From NCBI RefSeq assembly GCF_014648695.1, contig NZ_BMRP01000011.1:125979-189978 (forward strand): a DNA stretch of 64,000 nt. Direction: 5' to 3'. This stretch comes from Streptomyces albospinus. GTDB taxonomy: Bacteria > Actinomycetota > Actinomycetes > Streptomycetales > Streptomycetaceae. The first letter of the stretch is position 1. The number at the start of each line of letters is the position of its first letter. Shown piece by piece: positions 42,163 to 51,628 of this stretch. The translations under genes were made by a program, and so were the position numbers. The notes beneath the pieces were generated by a model. It was given only the letters and a program-made list of their open reading frames with translations. It made no database searches and was not told where the DNA came from.

Positions 42163-44310
42163 TCAGTTGTCCGTCGCCGCGGTCGTCGTCAACTGCTGTG
42201 GCAGGCCGGCCGCATGGACGACCGTCAGGCCGGAGACCGGCCGGGTCAGGCAGACGTACAGGCGGCGCAGTCCGGTCCGTTCGTCCGGTTCGCCGTCGAC
42301 GATCGCGGCCGGCTCGTCCAGCACCACGTAGTCGTACTCCAGACCCTTGGCCAGAGTGGCGGGCACCAGGGTCAGCCGGGCGGCGGCGGAGGTCTCCGCT
42401 CCGGGGGCGAGGCAGCTGATGCCGGCCTCCCCAAGTGCCGTACGCAGCACCGGAATCCGGGCGTCCGCCGCGATCAGGCCGATCGAGCCCTCCTTCGCGA
42501 GCGCGTCGCGGCAGGCCCCGAGGACCGCGGAGTCCAGGTCCGCGGGCGGCACCGCACGGATCGCGAAGTCGCCCGCCGACTCGCGGATCGAGGTCGCCTC
42601 CGTCAGATCGGGGGCGATGGCGGGCAGCAGCCGGGACGCGTACGCGATGACCTCGCGCGGTACGCGGAAGCCCTGGGTCAGCTCCTCGACGGCCGAACCG
42701 GGCTTGCCCAGGTGGGCCAGCGCCTCCTGCCAGGTGTCGGTCGCCCACGGGGTCGTGCCCTGCGCGATATCGCCGAGGATCGTCGCCGAGCCGGTCGTGC
42801 ACCGGCGGCCCACCGCCCGGTACTGCATGGGGGAGAGGTCCTGTGCCTCGTCCAGGACCACATGGCCGAGCGAGTGCGTACGGGTCACCAGGTCCATCGC
42901 CTCGTCGATCAACACCGTGTCCGCGGACGACCACTTGGCGCTCTTCACGCTGCGCGCCGGCTTGGTCCACAGGATCGTCTTCTGCTCCTCGGGGGTGAGG
43001 ATCCCGTCCGCCTGCTCGGCGAGGAAGTCGGCGTCGCCCAGCAGCCGCAGGACCAGCTTCGCCGGATCGACCGGCGGCCAGACCGCCTTGACCACCGCCT
43101 TCACCGCGGCATTACGGGCCACCGCGTCCTGCACCCGGTCGTCGGGCGCCTCGCCCGCCTGCTCCATACGGACCAGGACGGCGTGCGCGATCCGCTGCGG
43201 AAGCGCGTCGCGAGCCGCCCCGTATCGGATGTCGCGGTCCATCAACTCCCGTACGATCTCTTCGAGTTCATACGCCGGTACGCGCCAGCGGCGGGAGCCG
43301 CGGACCACCACGCACGGCTCCTGCGGCAGGGCGATGTGCGAGCGGACGGCCCGCCGCAGCACCTCGGCCATCCGCGCGTCGCCCTTCACCGTCGCCGCGG
43401 CTGCCTCGTCCGTCCCGCGCACCTCCACATGGCCGACCAGGTCGTCCACCGTGGCCTGCTTGACCTCCAGCTCGCCCAGGGCGGGCAGCACCTGCTCGAT
43501 GTACTGGAGGAAGGAGCGGTTGGGGCCGATGACCAGGGTGCCGGAACGGGCCAGCCGCTCCCGGTGGGCGTAGAGGAGATAGGCGACACGGTGCAGGCCG
43601 ACGGCCGTCTTGCCGGTGCCGGGCGCCCCCTGGACGCAGACCGAGCCGCCGATACCGGCCCGGACGATCTCGTCCTGCTCCGGCTGGATGGTGGCGACGA
43701 TGTCCCGCATGGGGCCGACGCGCGGGCGCTCGATCTCCGCCTGGAGGAGGGCGCTGGTGGTCTCGGCCTCGGCCGGGTCGGTGAGGTGCTCGTCCTCGTA
43801 GGCGGTCAGCTCGCCGCCGGTGTAGCCGAAGCGGCGGCGCAGCTTGAGGTCCATCGGGTCCTTCTTGGAGGCCCGGTAGAACGGCTGGGAGACGGGGGCA
43901 CGCCAGTCGATGACCATGGGGTCGCCGTCGGCGTCGTGGACATGGCGGCGCCCGATGTAGAAGTTCTCTCCCGCGGCGCCCTCGGCGAGGTCGAGGCCCG
44001 GGGCGTTCAGGTAGTCGAGCCGGCCGAAGAAGAGCGGGGTGTGGGAGAGGTCGGCGAGGGCCTTGATACGGGCGTCGATCTCGCCCTGGAGGACCTTGGC
44101 GTTGACCCAGTTCGCGGTGACGTCGGCGATGTTGAGGGCCTGGGCGTCCTCGCGCATCGCGCGGAGGGCGGCACGGGAAGCGGCGAGGTGCGCGCGCTCG
44201 CGCTGGAGGGGGTCGAGGCCGGGCGACGGGTGTTCCGAGGCAAGGGCGTCGGCGTCGGGCGCCGTCCGTGAGGGGTGGTGGCTGGGCGACGGGTGGGCGT
44301 GCGAGGGCAC
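42163..44310 (-). CDS. helD: HelD-type RNA polymerase-associated helicase
   Basis: The 715-residue UvrD-like helicase has an N-terminal coiled segment (ERAHLAASRAALRAMREDAQAL). The HelD hallmark IGRRHVHDADGDPMVIDWRAPVSQPFYRA follows, then Walker A GAPGTGKTAVGLHR and DEAQDLSPMQYRAVG, and a C-terminal helicase 2 domain (LTQGFRVPREVIAYA, PATLAKGLEYDYVVLDEP). HelD proteins clear stalled RNA polymerase from DNA, and the Streptomyces relative HelR protects it from rifamycin. I see no rifamycin-associated element upstream. The GTG 44310 start has GGAGG seven bases upstream; the frame is open further up without such a site. Confidence 0.9.
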   Translation of the reverse strand: MPSHAHPSPSHHPSRTAPDADALASEHPSPGLDPLQRERAHLAASRAALRAMREDAQALNIADVTANWVNAKVLQGEIDARIKALADLSHTPLFFGRLDYLNAPGLDLAEGAAGENFYIGRRHVHDADGDPMVIDWRAPVSQPFYRASKKDPMDLKLRRRFGYTGGELTAYEDEHLTDPAEAETTSALLQAEIERPRVGPMRDIVATIQPEQDEIVRAGIGGSVCVQGAPGTGKTAVGLHRVAYLLYAHRERLARSGTLVIGPNRSFLQYIEQVLPALGELEVKQATVDDLVGHVEVRGTDEAAAATVKGDARMAEVLRRAVRSHIALPQEPCVVVRGSRRWRVPAYELEEIVRELMDRDIRYGAARDALPQRIAHAVLVRMEQAGEAPDDRVQDAVARNAAVKAVVKAVWPPVDPAKLVLRLLGDADFLAEQADGILTPEEQKTILWTKPARSVKSAKWSSADTVLIDEAMDLVTRTHSLGHVVLDEAQDLSPMQYRAVGRRCTTGSATILGDIAQGTTPWATDTWQEALAHLGKPGSAVEELTQGFRVPREVIAYASRLLPAIAPDLTEATSIRESAGDFAIRAVPPADLDSAVLGACRDALAKEGSIGLIAADARIPVLRTALGEAGISCLAPGAETSAAARLTLVPATLAKGLEYDYVVLDEPAAIVDGEPDERTGLRRLYVCLTRPVSGLTVVHAAGLPQQLTTTAATDN

Positions 44311-44617
44311 GGTCTTGCCTCCGGTGGGCGGGTCAGCATCGGTGTGAAGCGAAGGACCGGCCGGTTTCCGTCCGGTCGGTGGCACTCCCCGACGGGAGGC
44401 AGGCAGACGCGCGATTGTAGTCAGCAGCTATCAGGGGTGCCAACGGATTTTCCGGGCCCGCGGAGCCGGCGGCGGCTTGCCGTACCCGGGAGGGATACCG
44501 CCTGGTCCCGTAGGTCTCCCGTAGGGGGCGGTGTGGACCCATAGGCTGAGGCGGGGCCGTGCGGAGATGGACCCTCGGGCCGATGTGCTGCAATCGCGTG
44601 AATTCGATGATGGAGGC
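44311..44617. other. Divergent region upstream of helD
   Basis: About 300 bases without a gene. It lies between the divergent starts of helD and the small membrane-anchored protein and should hold both promoters. No strong hexamers or palindromes seen. Confidence 0.5.
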
Positions 44618-44872
44618 ATGAGCAGCGCAACGATTTCCTCAGCCTCTGTCGCCTCACTCCCCTCCGTCTCCGCCATTCCCTCCGTCTCCTCTGCCCGTCC
44701 TGTCTCACGGCACCCGGTCAGGGGCGCCACAGCCCTCGGCCCCGACCCCAGCGGCGGCACGGCCGACGCCCATGAGCACCGTCATCTGGTCGGCAATGCA
44801 CTCCGTGCGGTAAAGGTCTTCGCGGCGGCGGCGTTCAGCGTCGTGGTGATGGGGGAGTACACCGAGGGCTGA
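44618..44872 (+). CDS. Small conserved protein, C-terminal hydrophobic helix
   Basis: The product is about 84 residues. It has a Ser/Val-rich N-terminus (SSASVASLPSVSAIPSVSS), a basic middle, and a C-terminal helix NALRAVKVFAAAAFSVVVMG followed by EYTEG. Proteins with this C-terminus are frequent in streptomycetes and may be tail-anchored. ATG 44618 is preceded by GGAGG at only one base spacing, so an upstream start such as ATG 44567 is possible. Confidence 0.65.
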   Translation: MSSATISSASVASLPSVSAIPSVSSARPVSRHPVRGATALGPDPSGGTADAHEHRHLVGNALRAVKVFAAAAFSVVVMGEYTEG

Positions 44873-45299
44873 CCGTCCGCCGCGAAACCAAGAAGCGGCG
44901 AAACCAAGAAGCAGCGAAACCAACCAGCAGCCAAACCGACGGCGAGATCACCGGCAGGTTGCACGGCCAACCGCGAGATCACCGGCCGGCCGCACAGCCC
45001 CGGCCACGAGCACACCGGCGGGCCACACGCCCGCTACGCGATCAGCGCCGGTCAAGAAATCAACGCCAAGCACGCCGGCCGACGACGAGAACATCAGCGA
45101 ACGACGAGAACACCAGCCAACGAACGACGAGAACACCAGCCAACGACGAGAACACCAGCCATTACGCGCCAGTACGTGGAAGAAGCAGCCGAGTCGGCAT
45201 GGACATCCGGTCGGCCGGAAAGCGTTACGGACGGTCGGTCTCGATCCACTAGCGTCGCCGCAGAGAGCGCGCGCTCAGGGCGACGAGGAGGGGTCAACG
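44873..45299. repeat. Repetitive, A/C-rich intergenic stretch
   Basis: No gene seen. Three 16-bp units GCGAAACCAAGAAGC(G/A) lie at 44882-44931. Four 19-bp units ACGACGAGAACA(C/T)CAGC(C/G)A lie at 45082, 45101, 45124 and 45143, with one 4-base insertion. The purine/A bias contrasts with the G-rich surroundings. The promoter of the downstream GT87 gene must lie toward the right end. Confidence 0.85.
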
Positions 45300-46619
45300 G
45301 TGTCTGCCGCCGACGGGACGGGGACGTGGACGTGGAGACGCACCTGGGCGCAGAGCATTGCCAGGCCCGGCCGACTGGCGCTGGGAGTGGCACTGCTGGT
45401 GCTGTCCTTCGCCGGGCTGTGGGCGCTGTACATGACGGTGCAGCTCCCGATGTCCGACATAGTGGTCTACCGCGCCGAGGGCCACGCCGCCGCCACCGGC
45501 GGTGATCTCTACGGCTTCACGGTCACCAAGTGGGCCCTGCCGGCCACGTACCCGCCCTTCGCGGCCCTGCTCTTCATCCCCACCACCTGGATCTCGCTCA
45601 CCACCCTCAAAGTCACCTGCGTCCTCGTCAACGCCGCCCTGCTGGCACTGCTGATCCATCTCTCCTGCAAAGCCGCCGGCCTGCGCAAGGCCGCGTACAC
45701 CGCGCCTGTCATCCTCGCCGCCACCGCGTTCGGCCTGTGGCTCGAACCGGTCTTCCAGACCTTCGTCTTCGGGCAGGTCAATCTCGCGCTGACCTGCCTG
45801 GTCCTGTGGGACCTCTCCCGCCCGGACGGCGCCCGGTTCAAGGGCTTCGCCACCGGCATCGCGGCCGGCATAAAGCTCACCCCCGCGATCTTCGCGGTCT
45901 ACCTTCTGATCACCGGCCGGGTGAAGGCCGCCTTCACCGCCCTCGCCGGGTTCGTGGTCTCGGTGCTGCTGGGCGCGCTGGTGCTGCCCGGCGCCAGCAT
46001 CGAGTTCTGGACGCGGCGGATGTTCGAGACGCAGCGGGTCGGCAAGGTGTGGATCGTCGACAACCAGTCCCTCCAGGGCCTGGTCGCCCGGCTGCTGCAC
46101 ACCACCGAGCCGGGGATGTGGTGGATGGCGGTGGCCGGGATCACCGCCGTCTTCGGACTCTGGACCGCCCGCCGGGTCTCCCTACTGCGCGGCCAGGACA
46201 ACTGGGGTGTCCTGGCCACGGCCGTCACGGCGCTGCTGGTCTCGCCGATCAGCTGGTCCCACCACTGGGTCTGGTGCGTGCCGCTGCTGGTCGCGCTGGC
46301 CGCGCACACCCGGCGCGTGCCCTGGCGCCGGGCGCTGACGGCCGCCGTCGCCGTCGCCTTCACCGCCCGCTCGATGTGGGCCCTCCACCACCGCGGCGAG
46401 CGCGCCCTGCACTTCGCCTGGTGGCAGCAGCTGCTCGCCGCGCCGTACCCCTTCATCGGCCTCGCGCTGCTGGTGGCGCTGGCCTGGTGGACGCGGCGGG
46501 CGCCCGATGACGCCGGCCGGCCCGGCAGCGGCATCCTCGGGGCCGGCCGCGGCCGGAGCGGGATACCGCAGCCGCGCGTGGACCAGCGGCTCCGTACGCG
46601 GTCCCGGGCGGCGGGTTAG
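45300..46619 (+). CDS. GT87-family polyprenyl-phosphate-mannose mannosyltransferase
   Basis: The 439-residue integral membrane protein has about ten helices. It has the GT87/DUF2029 pattern: a catalytic Asp in the first loop (MSDIVVYRAEGHAAATGGDLYG), then WALPATYPPFAALLF, FGQVNLALTCLVLWDL, AAGIKLTPAIFAVYLL, WIVDNQSLQGLVARLL and SPISWSHHWVW. Such enzymes add mannose from polyprenyl-phosphate-mannose to lipids such as PIMs or lipoarabinomannan outside the membrane. The acceptor is unknown here. GTG 45300 has GAGGAGGGG six bases upstream. Confidence 0.9.
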   Translation: MSAADGTGTWTWRRTWAQSIARPGRLALGVALLVLSFAGLWALYMTVQLPMSDIVVYRAEGHAAATGGDLYGFTVTKWALPATYPPFAALLFIPTTWISLTTLKVTCVLVNAALLALLIHLSCKAAGLRKAAYTAPVILAATAFGLWLEPVFQTFVFGQVNLALTCLVLWDLSRPDGARFKGFATGIAAGIKLTPAIFAVYLLITGRVKAAFTALAGFVVSVLLGALVLPGASIEFWTRRMFETQRVGKVWIVDNQSLQGLVARLLHTTEPGMWWMAVAGITAVFGLWTARRVSLLRGQDNWGVLATAVTALLVSPISWSHHWVWCVPLLVALAAHTRRVPWRRALTAAVAVAFTARSMWALHHRGERALHFAWWQQLLAAPYPFIGLALLVALAWWTRRAPDDAGRPGSGILGAGRGRSGIPQPRVDQRLRTRSRAAG

Positions 46620-46763
46620 GAACGGGCCGCGGGCCGGGCGGACGCGTCACGCCGGCGCCCGGCCACTGGCGCCCGGTCGAGCGGCGCCCGGCCACTGGTA
46701 CCCGGTCACCCGCACCCGGTCAGGAACGGGGCGCGGGCCGGGCGGCCGGGTCACGCCGGCGCC
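46618..46763. repeat. 42-bp direct repeat pair flanking shorter repeats
   Basis: A 42-bp sequence starting AGGAACGGG and ending TCACGCCGGCGCC occurs at 46618 and at 46722 with few changes. Between them two copies of CGGCGCCCGGCCACTGG lie end to end. The left copy starts at the GT87 stop codon; the right copy supplies the last codons of the XPB gene. Confidence 0.85.
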
Positions 46764-48415
46764 GGGTCGTCCTCGTCCGCTGCCAGCAGCTCGTCCGAGT
46801 CCACGATCCGGTACGCATAGCCCTGTTCGGCCAGGAAGCGCTGGCGGTGGGCGGCGAAGTCCTGGTCGATGGTGTCGCGGGCGACGACCGAGTAGAAGCG
46901 GGCCTCGTGGCCGTCCGCCTTGGGGCGCAGCACCCGGCCCAGGCGCTGGGCCTCCTCCTGGCGGGAGCCGAAGGTGCCGGACACCTGGATCGCGACGGTG
47001 GCCTCCGGAAGGTCGATGGAGAAGTTGGCGACCTTGGAGACGACCAGCACCGAGATCTCCCCCTCCCGGAAGGCGTTGAAGAGCTTCTCGCGCTGGGCGT
47101 TGGTGGTCTCACCCTTGATCACCGGCGCGTCGAGGTGCTCGCCCAGCTCGTCCAGCTGGTCGATGTACTGCCCGATGACCAGCGTCTGCTCGCCGCGGTG
47201 CCGGCGGACCAGCGCCTCGGTCACCCGCTGCTTGCTGTCCGTGGTCGCGCAGAAGCGGTACTTCTCCTCCGTCTCGGCCGTGGCGTACGCCAGCCGTTCC
47301 GAGTCGGTCAGGTTGACCCGCACCTCGACGCAGTCCGCCGGGGCGATGTAGCCCTGCGCCTCGATCTCCTTCCACGGTGCGTCGAAGCGCTTGGGGCCGA
47401 TCAGCGAGAAGACATCCGACTCGCGGCCGTCCTCCCGCACCAGGGTGGCGGTCAGCCCGAGCCGGCGCCGGGCCTGGAGATCGGCGGTGAACTTGAAGAC
47501 CGGCGCGGGCAGCAGATGCACCTCGTCGTAGACGATCAGGCCCCAGTCCCGGGAGTCGAACAGCTCCAGATGCGGGTAGACGCCCTTCCGCTTGGTCGTC
47601 AGCACCTGGTACGTGGCGATGGTGACCGGCCGGATCTCCTTCCTCGTACCGCTGTACTCGCCGATCTCGTCCTCGGTCAGCGACGTCCGCTTCACCAGCT
47701 CGTGCTTCCACTGCCGGGCCGAGACCGTGTTGGTGACGAGGATGAGCGTGGTGGCCTTGGCCTGCGCCATCGCGCCCGCGCCCACCAGCGTCTTCCCGGC
47801 ACCGCAGGGGAGGACGACGACACCCGAACCGCCGTGCCAGAACCCCTCCACGGCCTGCTGCTGATACGGCCGCAGCGCCCAGCCGTTCTCCTCCAGCCGG
47901 ATCGGATGCGCCTCGCCGTCCACATAGCCGGCCAGGTCCTCGGCCGGCCAGCCCAGCTTGAGCAGCGTCTGCTTGATCTGCCCGCGCTCGGACGGGTGCA
48001 CCACGACCGTGTCCGGGTCGATCCGCGCCCCGACCAGCGGCTGCACCTTCTTCGACCGGAGGATCTCCTCCAGCACGGGGCGGTCGGTGGTGGTCAGCAC
48101 CAGCCCGTGCGCGGGGTGCTTGCTGAGCGTCAGCCGCCCGTAGCGCGACATCGTCTCGGCGACGTCGACGAGCAGCGCGTGCGGCACCGGATACCGCGAG
48201 AACTGCACCAGCGCGTCCACGACCTGCTCGGCGTCGTGCCCGGCCGCCCGCGCGTTCCACAGGCCGAGCGGCGTCACCCGGTACGTGTGGATGTGCTCCG
48301 GAGCCCGCTCCAGCTCGGCGAAGGGCGCGATGGCCCGCCGGCAGTCGTCCGCCAGCTCGTGGTCCACCTCCAGCAGGAGCGTTTTGTCGCTCTGGACGAT
48401 GAGAGGTCCGTTCAC
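46751..48415 (-). CDS. XPB-type DNA repair helicase
   Basis: The 554-residue superfamily 2 helicase has an N-terminal damage-recognition-like region. The core follows: RPYQQQAVEGFWHGGSGVVV, Walker A PCGAGKTL, DEVH box VYDEVHLLPA, GLTATLVREDGR, and motif VI SRQEEAQRLGRVLRP. It unwinds DNA 3' to 5' and corresponds to bacterial XPB of actinobacteria. A partner gene with a WYL-like C-terminus lies immediately upstream in the same direction. GTG 48415 is supported by AAAGGCGAGG; the frame upstream is low-complexity. Confidence 0.93.
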   Translation of the reverse strand: MNGPLIVQSDKTLLLEVDHELADDCRRAIAPFAELERAPEHIHTYRVTPLGLWNARAAGHDAEQVVDALVQFSRYPVPHALLVDVAETMSRYGRLTLSKHPAHGLVLTTTDRPVLEEILRSKKVQPLVGARIDPDTVVVHPSERGQIKQTLLKLGWPAEDLAGYVDGEAHPIRLEENGWALRPYQQQAVEGFWHGGSGVVVLPCGAGKTLVGAGAMAQAKATTLILVTNTVSARQWKHELVKRTSLTEDEIGEYSGTRKEIRPVTIATYQVLTTKRKGVYPHLELFDSRDWGLIVYDEVHLLPAPVFKFTADLQARRRLGLTATLVREDGRESDVFSLIGPKRFDAPWKEIEAQGYIAPADCVEVRVNLTDSERLAYATAETEEKYRFCATTDSKQRVTEALVRRHRGEQTLVIGQYIDQLDELGEHLDAPVIKGETTNAQREKLFNAFREGEISVLVVSKVANFSIDLPEATVAIQVSGTFGSRQEEAQRLGRVLRPKADGHEARFYSVVARDTIDQDFAAHRQRFLAEQGYAYRIVDSDELLAADEDDPAPA

Positions 48416-48821
48416 GCGCCTCGCCTTTCGCTTTCCGGGGTGTGTCGCTTGCCGGCGGTCGGCCGCCGGTGCCGGCTTCGGGGACGGCGGAGCCGGGGGA
48501 GCCGGGGGTGCGGCCAAAAGTCCAGTGTGCCGCATCGCCCCGACACTGCGGGCCGGTCCGGCAGGAGCACCTTCGGGATCCGGGGGGGGGCGGCCGGATC
48601 CCCCGGTGATCCCCGGGGATCACCGGGAATCGACCGGGAGCCGTACAGGCGTCCCTTCAGAGACTCATCTTTCAGGGCCTCCCTGCTCGGGGTGCCTTCT
48701 CCAGGCCCCCTCTCCAGGCTCCCTCTAAAGGCTCCCTCGTGGGCGCGGCTCCCGGTAGGAGATGCGGAGATCAGGGGGGACCCCGCTCCCCGGACCTCCG
48801 TACCCGTGGTTCTCCCGGTGT
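48416..48821. other. Region between the XPB and helicase-partner genes
   Basis: No gene is seen. The left part has a G-run and the perfect 26-bp palindrome listed separately. The right part (48640-48760) has degenerate CTCCAGGCCCCCTC/CTCCCTC units. Confidence 0.5.
48602..48627 (-). terminator. Perfect 26-bp palindrome, possible terminator
   Basis: CCCGGTGATCCCC is followed directly by its reverse complement, without a spacer. It lies 195 bases after the partner gene stop. As RNA it would form a strong stem; as DNA it could equally be a protein-binding site. Confidence 0.55.
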
Positions 48822-51374
48822 TCAGGCCGAGTCGTCGGCCAGTTCCGAGACGCCGGTGATGCGGTGGAGGGCGTAGGTGCGGACCTCGTCGGAGGTGTGG
48901 TCGTAGGCGGTGACGAAGCCGCCCTCGACGCGTACGGGGGCGATGACGCGCTGGCTGGCGGCGCCGTCGGCGTTGACGTAGCCGATCCAGACGGGGGAGC
49001 TGGTGAGGACCGCGGCCTGCATGGTGGCGAGGGTTTCGGCGGAGGTGGTGCGCGGCAGGGCGCCCGGGGCCGACGGGGCGGCGGCGGGGGCCGGTTTGCG
49101 TTCGGCGGTGGCGGCGAGGTCGCCCGCGCGGATGGCGCGCACCGCCGCTTCGAGGAGGGTGCGGTCGGGGGACGGCGGGCCGTCGGGAACCGGGGCGGGG
49201 GCCGTGCGGGGCGGGGTCCGGTACGAGTCGGTGCGGGCGATCAGGACGTCGCCGGCGGCGGACTCGGCGGCCGGGGCGTAGCCCATCGCCCGCAGGCCGT
49301 CGAGGAGTTGATCGGGGGAGGTCTGGGCGGCGAGCACGGTCGGGGCGAGGCGGCGCAGGCGCAGGGCGGCGGCGCGGCGGTCGGCGAGGATCTCGGAGAG
49401 CAGCGCGTCGTCGTCGCAGCGGACGTAGGCGGTGGCCGCGCCGATCCGCAACCGGCCGTGTTTGCGGGCCACATCGTCGATGAGGTACGCGAGCGGCTGC
49501 GGCACGGGGGTGCGGGAATGGGTGGTGAGGAATTCCTGGAGTTCGGCGGCGGAGCGGCCGGCGTCCAGGGCGCGGCGTACGGAGGCGGGGGTGAAGCGGT
49601 ACACCGTGGCGCCGCCCTTGGACTCGATGTCGGCGAGCGCCCCGAGTGCCTCGGCGAGCGGGCGGCGCAGCGGGCCGGGGGCGACGGCGGTCAGGTCGGC
49701 CTGGAGGAGGACGTGGTCGAGGGGTTCGGGGAGCAGGGGGGAGAGGAGGGCGGCGGCGTGGGCGGCGCGGGCCTGCTGCGAGGGGTCCGCGGCGGGCGCC
49801 CTGGGGGGTTCGACGGCCGTCGGTGTCTCGTCCGGGGCGGTGTCCGGGGCGGGGCCGAGCAGGGCGCGGCCGTGGGCGGACAGTGCGCCGCGCCCGGTGA
49901 CGCCCAGCAACTCGGCCTCCGTGAGCGTCCATTGGGCGAGGCGGGAGCGCAGGTCCTCGACGGGCGCGGGGGCGGTCGCGGCCTCCGGGGCGGCGGCGGG
50001 TGCTCCGGCGCCCGGTGCCGCCGCGGCGCCGCGCAGCGGACGTTCCCAGCGCAGCCGGGAGAGGATCGCCGCCGACGGTACGGAGGCGCCGGGCGGGAGC
50101 GCGGCCAGCAGGGTCAGCGCGCGGCGCCGGACCTCCGGGGCCGGGGAGCGGTCCAGGTGCGGGCCGAGGGCGGCCAGCGCGCGGCCCTTCGCGTCGGCGG
50201 TGCCGACCACGCCCGGCGTACGGGTCGCGGGCAGCCAGGCGGTGACCAGTACCGCCCAGCGCTCGTGGTCGGGCAGCTGGAGCCAGTCCTCGGCGGCCGG
50301 GGTGGCGGCGTAGCGCTCGTCGGCCTCGCCGTCGGAGGCGATCAGCCCGGCCGCGTAGGCGAGTTCGAGCCAGAAGGCGGCGAGCTGCTCGGTGGTGTCC
50401 AGGGCGACGGCGGTCCGCTTGAGGTCGCGGACGCTCAGGCCGCCGGCGCGCAGTACGGGCGGGCCGCCGAGGTCCCACTCCTTCAGCAGCTCCTCGACGG
50501 TCGCCAGTGCCGTGAACGCCTGGCTCGCCGCCGCGTTGTCCACAAGCTGTGGATCGCGTTCGGTGGCCGGGGCGAGGGTGGGCGGTTCCGGTTCGGGGAC
50601 GCGGTGCGCGCGCCCGGCGCGCAGATGGAGCGCGGCCTCCCGGGGCAGTACGACGTTGCGGGCGCCCGCCGGGAGGAGCAGGCCGCGGTCCAGCAGCCAT
50701 TGCAGATGTGCGGCCGGCCGGTCGGTGACCGCCCCGTACGGCGGGCCCCACAGCAGCTTGTCCAGGACGGCGACGGACTCGGCGGGCGCGGTGTCCAGCA
50801 GCGCGGCCATGCGGGCGCGGTCGGCGAAGAGGGCGGTGAGAGCGGCGACCGCGGAGACCGGGTCGTGGGTGGCGGGCAGCCCGGCCGCGGCGATGATCTC
50901 CTGGAGCCGGCCCGGCGACATCCCGGCCGTGGCCTCCGCGACGCTCGGCCCCAGACCGGTCGGCGAGGGGTGCGCGGCGCTCGGCGTCAGCAGCTCACGC
51001 GCCGTGCGCACCAGCCGCAGCCGGTCGTCCGGACCCCACACCAGCGCCTGCGCGCGCAGCGCCGCCACCGCCCGCGGCAGCTCGGCGGCCACCGCCGCGT
51101 CCCCGGCGTCGCCCGCCATCAGCGCCGCCAGCGCCCCGTACGGGCACGGGTCGGGCGCCACCGCCAGTGCCTCCGCGGCCTGGAGGGCGAAGGTGTCCAG
51201 CCGCTCCACGGCCCGCACCACCGAGGCCCGCGTCCCGGCCCGGGTCGCCAGCTGTGTCAGGTCGCCGGGCACCGGGTTCAGCAGGTCGGGCCGGGACCGC
51301 AGCAGACCGGCGAGCCCGCTGTCGGAGCGGTTGCGGAGCTCCTCGGCGAGGGTGCGCGGGGTAGGGGTGGTCAT
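48822..51374 (-). CDS. Helicase-associated protein with C-terminal WYL-like domain
   Basis: The 850-residue product has an N-terminal HTH-like region (LAEELRNRSDSGLAGLLRSRP, then RTLATRAGT-like repeats), many leucine-rich helices, and Ala/Pro-rich linkers (about 480-510). An XPB/Ssl2-like 'helicase C-terminal 3' region (VYRFTPASVRRALDAGRSAAEL, YLIDDVARKHGRLRIG) follows. The C-terminus (SSPVWIGYVNADGAASQRVI, then PVRVEGGFVTAYDHTSDEVR) is WYL-like, a ligand- or nucleic-acid-binding fold. No Walker motif is seen, so it is not itself an ATPase. Position next to the XPB gene suggests a shared DNA repair complex. The ATG is at 51374. Confidence 0.85.
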   Translation of the reverse strand: MTTPTPRTLAEELRNRSDSGLAGLLRSRPDLLNPVPGDLTQLATRAGTRASVVRAVERLDTFALQAAEALAVAPDPCPYGALAALMAGDAGDAAVAAELPRAVAALRAQALVWGPDDRLRLVRTARELLTPSAAHPSPTGLGPSVAEATAGMSPGRLQEIIAAAGLPATHDPVSAVAALTALFADRARMAALLDTAPAESVAVLDKLLWGPPYGAVTDRPAAHLQWLLDRGLLLPAGARNVVLPREAALHLRAGRAHRVPEPEPPTLAPATERDPQLVDNAAASQAFTALATVEELLKEWDLGGPPVLRAGGLSVRDLKRTAVALDTTEQLAAFWLELAYAAGLIASDGEADERYAATPAAEDWLQLPDHERWAVLVTAWLPATRTPGVVGTADAKGRALAALGPHLDRSPAPEVRRRALTLLAALPPGASVPSAAILSRLRWERPLRGAAAAPGAGAPAAAPEAATAPAPVEDLRSRLAQWTLTEAELLGVTGRGALSAHGRALLGPAPDTAPDETPTAVEPPRAPAADPSQQARAAHAAALLSPLLPEPLDHVLLQADLTAVAPGPLRRPLAEALGALADIESKGGATVYRFTPASVRRALDAGRSAAELQEFLTTHSRTPVPQPLAYLIDDVARKHGRLRIGAATAYVRCDDDALLSEILADRRAAALRLRRLAPTVLAAQTSPDQLLDGLRAMGYAPAAESAAGDVLIARTDSYRTPPRTAPAPVPDGPPSPDRTLLEAAVRAIRAGDLAATAERKPAPAAAPSAPGALPRTTSAETLATMQAAVLTSSPVWIGYVNADGAASQRVIAPVRVEGGFVTAYDHTSDEVRTYALHRITGVSELADDSA

Positions 51375-51628
51375 TCGTCTTACGTTAGCCGGGCGGGCGG
51401 AGGTGGGGGAGCACGCGGCGGTTGCGGCCTCGGTTGCCGGGGGCCGGGGCACCGGCGCGTCCGGTCCGTCCCGCGCCCCTCGGTCCGCCTCCGTACCCGG
51501 TGGCGGACCGGCGCGTCCCGGCCCGTCCCGGTGCGCCGCCTCGCGCGCGAGCCGCGGTGCCGGCTCGGGCCGAGGGAGTACCGTCGGGGCAGCCGGGGCA
51601 GCAACCAGCGCACGCCGCAGGGGATTTC

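Noticed and set aside
41440-44271. Very long open frame (over 900 codons) on the plus strand
   Set aside because: It runs antisense to helD and is low-complexity Gly/Arg/Val; helD has all helicase motifs. High GC makes such shadow frames common.
44311-44617. Rifamycin-associated element upstream of helD
   Set aside because: No inverted repeat of that type is visible, so this copy cannot be called the rifamycin-induced HelR.
45082-45161. CRISPR-like array
   Set aside because: The units are 19 bp, contiguous and without spacers, and no cas genes are near.
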